Origin: Brevundimonas sp. G8
GTDB taxonomy: Bacteria; Pseudomonadota; Alphaproteobacteria; Caulobacterales; Caulobacteraceae
Assembly: GCF_902506205.1 (NCBI RefSeq)
Contig: NZ_LR732816.1
Location: forward strand, 1,538,106 to 1,602,105
Direction: 5' to 3'
Length of the DNA stretch: 64,000 bases
Part shown: positions 59,926-64,000 of the stretch, one piece after another
How the letters are laid out: every line of letters begins with the position of its first letter
How positions within the stretch are numbered: the first letter of the stretch is position 1
Program-made: the position numbers and the translations under genes
Notes under the pieces: generated by a model
Seen by the model: only the letters and a program-made list of their open reading frames with translations
Database searches by the model: none
Told to the model about the DNA's origin: nothing

Positions 59926-61113
59926 CTAAAGCCGCTCGAACACCGTCTCGATCACCCTCCGATAGACGGCCGTCAGGGTCTCCAGCTCCGCCACCGGGAC
60001 CCGTTCGTCGATCTGGTGCATGGTCTGGCCGACCAGGCCCAGTTCCAGCACCGGGCACAGGGTGCGGATGAACCGGGCGTCGGAGGTGCCGCCGGTGGTG
60101 GAGGCTTCGGGGCGGCGCCCCAACACGGCCTCGACCGCGTCCTGCACCGCCGCGACGAAGGCTCCGGGTTCGGTCAGGAAGGCCTCGCCCGAGCACAGAT
60201 GCTCCAGCGTGATCTGCAGCCCGGTCTCGGCCTGGACGGCGCCGGCCTCGCGGTTCAGCCAGTCGATCAGGGCGTCGCCGGTGTGGCTGGGGTTGAAGCG
60301 GATGTTCAGCCGCGCCCTGGCCTCGGCCGGTATGATGTTGGTCGCCGGATTGCCGATGTCGATGGTGGTGATTTCGAGGTTGGACGGGGGGAAGTTCTCG
60401 TAGCCGTCGTCCAGCACATGGTCGTTCAGGCGCGCCATCAGACGTGCGATCACCGGGGCCGGATTGGCCGCGCGCTCGGGATAGGCCACGTGGCCCTGTT
60501 TGCCGTGGACGGTGATCCAGGTGTTCAGCGAGCCGCGCCGGCCGACCTTGATCATGTCGCCCAGCTGTTGCGACGACGACGGTTCGCCGACCACGCAGGC
60601 GTCGATGACCTCGCCCTCGGCCGCCAGGGCCTCGACCACCCGCTTGGTGCCGTGCAGCGCCGGGCCTTCCTCGTCGCCGGTGATCAGGAAGGAGAGGGAG
60701 CCTTTGGGTTCGCCATCCACCAGCACCTGGGACACGGCGGCGACCCAGGCGGCGATCCCGCCCTTCATGTCCACCGCACCGCGGCCGTACAGGACGCCGT
60801 CCCTGACCTCGGCGTTGAAAGGTTGCGACGACCATTGGTCCGACGGGCCGGTCGGCACCACATCCGTATGGCCCGCGAAACACAGGTTGGGCGAGGCGGT
60901 CCCGCGCCGCGCATAAAGGTTCTCGATCCGCGCATCGACGCCGACGCCGCTGGGCCCCTCGAAAGCCAGCCGGCGACAGGTGAAGCCCAGGGCCGTCAGA
61001 TGGCGTTCCAGCACGTCCATGGCCCCTTCGTCGGCGGGGGTGACGGACGGAATGCGGATCAGGTCGCGGGTCAGTTCGACAGGATCGATAACGGGAGTTG
61101 ATGCGCGGCTCAT
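59926..61113 (-). CDS. dapE: Succinyl-diaminopimelate desuccinylase
   Basis: Removes succinate from N-succinyl-LL-diaminopimelate in lysine and peptidoglycan synthesis. 395 residues from the ATG at 61111-61113. M20 family zinc sites: FAGHTDVVPTG with the first His and the catalytic Asp, GRGAVDMKGGIAAWV with the bridging Asp, ITGDEEGPALHGTK with the catalytic Glu pair, and the C-terminal GLVGQTMHQIDERVP with the last His. The dimerisation domain has GKQGHVAYPERAANP. It is divergent from the cupin gene across 42 bases. In relatives dapD is often close, but not in this window. Confidence 0.94.
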   Translation of the reverse strand: MSRASTPVIDPVELTRDLIRIPSVTPADEGAMDVLERHLTALGFTCRRLAFEGPSGVGVDARIENLYARRGTASPNLCFAGHTDVVPTGPSDQWSSQPFNAEVRDGVLYGRGAVDMKGGIAAWVAAVSQVLVDGEPKGSLSFLITGDEEGPALHGTKRVVEALAAEGEVIDACVVGEPSSSQQLGDMIKVGRRGSLNTWITVHGKQGHVAYPERAANPAPVIARLMARLNDHVLDDGYENFPPSNLEITTIDIGNPATNIIPAEARARLNIRFNPSHTGDALIDWLNREAGAVQAETGLQITLEHLCSGEAFLTEPGAFVAAVQDAVEAVLGRRPEASTTGGTSDARFIRTLCPVLELGLVGQTMHQIDERVPVAELETLTAVYRRVIETVFERL

Positions 61114-61155
61114 GCGGCTATGCTTTAGGGAAATCGCGTCAAGGCGAGAAGGCCC

Positions 61156-61632
61156 ATGCCCAAGATCGACATCGACAGCGCGCCGAGAGCCGACGGCACG
61201 ACCTATCCCGAGGAATTCGCCGGCCCGTGCAAGCCGCGTCGCCGCTGGAAGCTGGGCGATGCGGCGGGACTGAGCCAGTTCGGCGTCAACCTGCTGCGCC
61301 TGCCCGACGGCGCCTGGTCCAGCCAGCGCCATTGGCACGCGTCCGAGGACGAGTTCGTCATGGTGGTCGAGGGCGAGGTGGTGCTGGTCGAGGAGGACGG
61401 CGAGACCGTGCTGCGCGCCGGCGACTGCGCGGGGTTTAAGGCCAGCGTCCCCAACGGCCACAAGATCGTGAACCGATCCGGCCGCGAGGCGGTGCTGCTT
61501 GAGGTCGGGACACGCAGCCCGACGATCACCCCTTGCGACTATCCTGACATCGACATGGTGCTCCACGCGGGCGTCGATGGCTATTTCCACCGCGACGGCT
61601 CGCCCTATCCGAAACAATCCAGACGCACGTGA
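61156..61632 (+). CDS. Cupin-domain protein
   Basis: A 158-residue single-cupin protein. The two cupin motifs are SSQRHWHASEDEFVMVVEGE, with the metal-binding His/His/Glu, and ACGHKI-like text in SVPNGHKIVNRSG with the second-motif His. The remainder forms the barrel; the C-terminal DYPDIDMVLHAGVDGYFHRDGS segment resembles that of cupins annotated as auxin- or transcription-factor-like. Substrate unknown. It overlaps the MFS gene start by four bases (GTGA), so the two are likely in one transcript. Confidence 0.85.
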   Translation: MPKIDIDSAPRADGTTYPEEFAGPCKPRRRWKLGDAAGLSQFGVNLLRLPDGAWSSQRHWHASEDEFVMVVEGEVVLVEEDGETVLRAGDCAGFKASVPNGHKIVNRSGREAVLLEVGTRSPTITPCDYPDIDMVLHAGVDGYFHRDGSPYPKQSRRT

Positions 61633-62921
61633 CCACAGAAACCATAGATACCGGCCCCGCCGCCCCGCCCGTTCCGCCTGCGCCTCCCGAGGGGCCGTCC
61701 AGTCCGTGGGGGATCCGCGATTTCCGCCTGCTGTGGTTCGGTCGGGTGGTCGCTGTGCTGGCGATCCAGATCCAGTCCTCGGCCCTGTTGTGGCAGGTCT
61801 ATGAGATCGCGCGGCGGGATCACCCGATCGAGGAGGCCAGCCTGTATCTGGGCCTGGTCGGCCTGTGTCAGTTCCTGCCGCTGCTGGCCTTTACGCTGCC
61901 GGCCGGGGCCATGGCCGACCGGCGCGACAGGAAGCGCACGGTGTGGATTTCGATCCTGGTCGAGGCGGCCTGTGCGGGGTCGTTCCTGGCCATGGCGCTG
62001 CATGGCAATCCGCCGCTATGGGGGTTGTTGGCCGTCGCGGCCCTGTTCGGCGCGGCGCGAGCCTTCCTGGCGCCGGCCAGCCAGGCCTTTCTGCCGATGG
62101 TGGTGGGGCGCAAGGCCCTGCCGCCGGCCATCGCGGCCCAGTCCATCGCCTTCCAGACCGGGGCCATCGCTGGCCCGGCCCTGGGCGGGGTGATCGTGGG
62201 GGTCAATGTGCCCCTGGCCTATGCGGTGTCGCTGGGCATGTTCCTGCTGGCGGTCGCGGCCTTCATCCTGATCCGCACCAGTGGCAAGCCCGCGCCCCAG
62301 GCCAATCCCCTGTCGCCCATCGAATCCGTCAAGGAGGGGCTGGCCTATGTCTACAAGACCAAGATCGTGCTGGGCGCCATTTCGCTGGATCTGGTCGTGG
62401 TGCTGCTGGCCGGCGTGGCCCTGCTGACGCCGATCTTCGCGCGCGACATCCTGCATGTGGGACCGCAAGGGTTCGGCCTGTTGCGGGCGTCGTTCGGGGT
62501 GGGGGCGATGGCGGTGGCCATCTATTTGAGCCGTTACCCCATCGTGCGGCACGGCGGTCGCTGGATGTTCGCGGCGGTGGCTGTGTTCGGGATCTGCACG
62601 GTGACGTTCGGCCTGTCCAAGATTGTCTGGATCAGCGCCCTGGCCCTGTTGATCGGCGGCGGGGCCGACATGATCAGCGTCAACATCCGCCAGACCCTGA
62701 TCCAGCTGGCCACGCCCGATCACATGCGCGGGCGGGTGTCGTCGGTGTCCATGCTGTTCATCGGCGCGTCGAACGAGCTGGGCGAGGCCTATTCGGGCGT
62801 CATGGTCCGGCTGCTGGGCGCGGTCGGCGCAGCGGTGTTCGGCGGGTTTGGCGCGCTGGCGGCGACCGGGGCCTGGGCGACGATGTTCCCGGGGCTGAGG
62901 AAGGCGGATCGGCTGACGTGA
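61629..62921 (+). CDS. MFS exporter (EntS/MFS_3 type)
   Basis: A 430-residue major-facilitator transporter with about twelve helices. After a Pro/Ala-rich start comes SPWGIRDFRLLWFGRVVAVLAIQIQSSALLW, the entry motif of the MFS_3 (enterobactin exporter-like) group, then the loop-2 signature GAMADRRDRKRTVW, and later RASFGVGAMAVAIYLSRYPIV and TPDHMRGRVSSVSMLFIGASNELGE. This group exports siderophores, drugs or macrolides; no siderophore genes are here, so the substrate is open. GTG start inside the cupin stop. Confidence 0.87.
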   Translation: MTTETIDTGPAAPPVPPAPPEGPSSPWGIRDFRLLWFGRVVAVLAIQIQSSALLWQVYEIARRDHPIEEASLYLGLVGLCQFLPLLAFTLPAGAMADRRDRKRTVWISILVEAACAGSFLAMALHGNPPLWGLLAVAALFGAARAFLAPASQAFLPMVVGRKALPPAIAAQSIAFQTGAIAGPALGGVIVGVNVPLAYAVSLGMFLLAVAAFILIRTSGKPAPQANPLSPIESVKEGLAYVYKTKIVLGAISLDLVVVLLAGVALLTPIFARDILHVGPQGFGLLRASFGVGAMAVAIYLSRYPIVRHGGRWMFAAVAVFGICTVTFGLSKIVWISALALLIGGGADMISVNIRQTLIQLATPDHMRGRVSSVSMLFIGASNELGEAYSGVMVRLLGAVGAAVFGGFGALAATGAWATMFPGLRKADRLT

Positions 62922-62930
62922 GGTTTCGGG

Positions 62931-63080
62931 CTCTCCCTCCCCCTGCGGGGGAGGGGCGTCGCGGATCGACGGGGTGGGGGCGGCCAGGCGACGACGCACG
63001 GACTTGACCGGGCGAGGTCTTGGAGCCCCACCCGGCTTCGCCTGCGGCTCAGCCCCCCTCCCCCGCAGGGGGAGGGAGAG
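62931..63080. repeat. 150-bp palindromic element between MFS and dcd genes
   Basis: Perfect 26-bp terminal inverted repeats, 62931-62956 and 63055-63080, each able to form its own hairpin (CTCCCCCTGCGGGGGAG). Inside, GGGGTGGGG near 62970 can pair with CCCCACCC near 63027. Non-coding. It has the same length and nested layout as the element at 12442-12591. It sits between the convergent MFS and dcd genes and may also act as a terminator. Confidence 0.8.
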
Positions 63081-63089
63081 GCTTGTGGC

Positions 63090-64000
63090 TCACCACACCT
63101 TGAAGTGCTTCGACAGCTTCAGCCCCTGGTTCTGATAGTGGCTGCCGCTTTCGCCATACAGGCGGCTGGGGCGTTCGGTCAGAGGCTCATAGACCAAGCG
63201 GGCGACGGTCTGGCCGTGTTCCAGCAGGAAGGGGGTGTCGTGGGTGCGGACTTCCAGCACACCTTTCGATCCCGCGCCGTGCGCCTCGTCGGTGCCGAAA
63301 CCGGGGTCGAAGAAGCCGGCGTAGTGGACGCGGAACTCGCCCACCGACGGGTCGATGGGGGTCATCTCGGCGGCCTGATCGACGGGGATCTCGACGTCGT
63401 CGGACGAGGCCAGGATGTAGAACTCGCCCGGATCCAGCAGCAGTTCGCCGCGACGCAAGGACAGCGGCTCCCAGAAGTCGCGCGGGTCGTGGCCGGCGAT
63501 ATGGTCCAGATCGACGACGCCCGCATGGCGCCGGCCGCGGAAGCCGACGATGTCGCCGCCCTGCAGATCGACGCCGACGCTGCAGGTCTCCAACTTGGGC
63601 GGATCGCCGGCCTTGAGGCGCAACTGGTTCAACCGCGTGCCGGGACGGACCAGGATGGAGAAGGTCTGGGGCGCGACCTCCATATAGAGCGGGCCGTCAT
63701 AGCCTTCGGCCACGTCGTCGAAACGGGCGCCCTGGTCGGTCAGCAGGCGCACGAAGACATCGACGCGGCCGGTCGAGCTTTTCGGATTGGCGCGGGCGAT
63801 CAGGCCCTGGGGCAATTTCAGCCGCTCCTGCAGGCGCACGATGTAGACGCAGCCCTTTTCCAGCACGACGCCGGCGTCGGTAATCTCGATGGCGTGCATG
63901 GCCACGTCGGCGATCCGCGCCTCGACCTTGCGTTGGCCGGGCAGGAAGGAGGCGCGGACGCGCCAGGCCTGGTCGGACAGGCGCAGGTCCAGGCTGGCGG
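63090..64000 (-). CDS. dcd: dCTP deaminase (dcd), 5' part outside the window
   Basis: Deaminates dCTP to dUTP in thymidylate synthesis. The frame continues to the window edge, where the translation reads SLDLRLSDQAWRVRASF, the expected N-terminal region, so the start lies beyond 64000. Family motifs: ARANPKSSTGRVDVFVRL (Ser-Ser-x-Gly-Arg nucleotide-binding), EVAPQTFSILVRPGTRLNQLRL, and near the C-terminus the second-copy-like text RVHYAGFFDPGFGT and HGQTVARLVYEP. The protein appears longer than E. coli Dcd and looks like a two-repeat form seen in alphaproteobacteria. Palindromic element downstream. Confidence 0.9.
   Translation of the reverse strand, partial: ASLDLRLSDQAWRVRASFLPGQRKVEARIADVAMHAIEITDAGVVLEKGCVYIVRLQERLKLPQGLIARANPKSSTGRVDVFVRLLTDQGARFDDVAEGYDGPLYMEVAPQTFSILVRPGTRLNQLRLKAGDPPKLETCSVGVDLQGGDIVGFRGRRHAGVVDLDHIAGHDPRDFWEPLSLRRGELLLDPGEFYILASSDDVEIPVDQAAEMTPIDPSVGEFRVHYAGFFDPGFGTDEAHGAGSKGVLEVRTHDTPFLLEHGQTVARLVYEPLTERPSRLYGESGSHYQNQGLKLSKHFKVW

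Noticed and set aside
1-64000. CRISPR array
   Set aside because: No evenly spaced direct repeats with unique spacers and no cas genes were seen; the repeats found are isolated or paired.

Overview
The window reads as a piece of a GC-rich alphaproteobacterial chromosome, most like Caulobacterales and probably Brevundimonas. This is inferred from gene content, not from a marker search: a chvI-chvG-hprK-EIIA-HPr operon, a Caulobacter-style cpa/tad pilus cluster with its own Flp pilin, dUF484-xerC, ahcY behind a palindromic operator, several TonB-dependent receptors, and many GTG/TTG starts with short ATGA or GTGA overlaps. No rRNA, complete tRNA or CRISPR array was seen.

Region 1 (1 to about 5.2 kb) is visibly less GC-rich and looks like the right end of an integrative element. 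It holds the C-terminal part of a tyrosine integrase cut by the window edge, an XRE repressor-like gene, a small membrane protein, a serine resolvase with a repeat cluster in front of it, and a 719-residue protein with an Mrr-like nuclease motif at its N-terminus and a PIN-like nuclease core near its C-terminus. A sequence resembling the 3' end of a tRNA-Ala gene (5182-5198) marks a likely attachment site, after which ordinary chromosome resumes.

Region 2 (5.2-26.2 kb) is mostly housekeeping: periplasmic hydroxyisourate hydrolase, lipocalin, an SDR, an exported aspartic protease, a 2-hydroxyacid dehydrogenase, dUF484-xerC, transaldolase, priA, ahcY, a flavoprotein, a conserved-looking 572-residue orphan, then the ChvI/ChvG two-component system coupled to HPr kinase, EIIA and HPr. 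A lower-GC cassette of three envelope proteins of unknown function follows (24.4-26.2 kb).

Region 3 (26.2-45.6 kb) has a lipoprotein beta-propeller phytase divergent from a large TonB receptor, lipoamide dehydrogenase, a chemoreceptor, mutS, a cobalamin riboswitch with its BtuB-type receptor, an aldo/keto-reductase-fold protein without a catalytic tetrad, a maleylpyruvate isomerase/fumarylpyruvate hydrolase-type pair, small stress-envelope membrane proteins, a winged-helix regulator with its membrane partner, a tyrosine-phosphatase-like protein and pabB.

Region 4 (45.6-56.6 kb) is the Tad pilus locus: two TadE-like minor pilins and a stand-alone CpaC-N-terminal-like protein on the minus strand, and pilA, cpaA, cpaB, cpaC, cpaD, cpaE, cpaF, tadB, tadC on the plus strand.

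Region 5 (56.6-64 kb) has an SRPBCC protein, a thioredoxin-like ferredoxin, an exported M20 amidohydrolase, a second small lipoprotein cassette bounded by short palindromic repeats, dapE, a cupin, an MFS exporter, a 150-bp palindromic element and the 3' part of a dCTP deaminase gene. The best candidate for undescribed biology is the REase-PIN gene of the element, most probably a defence gene.
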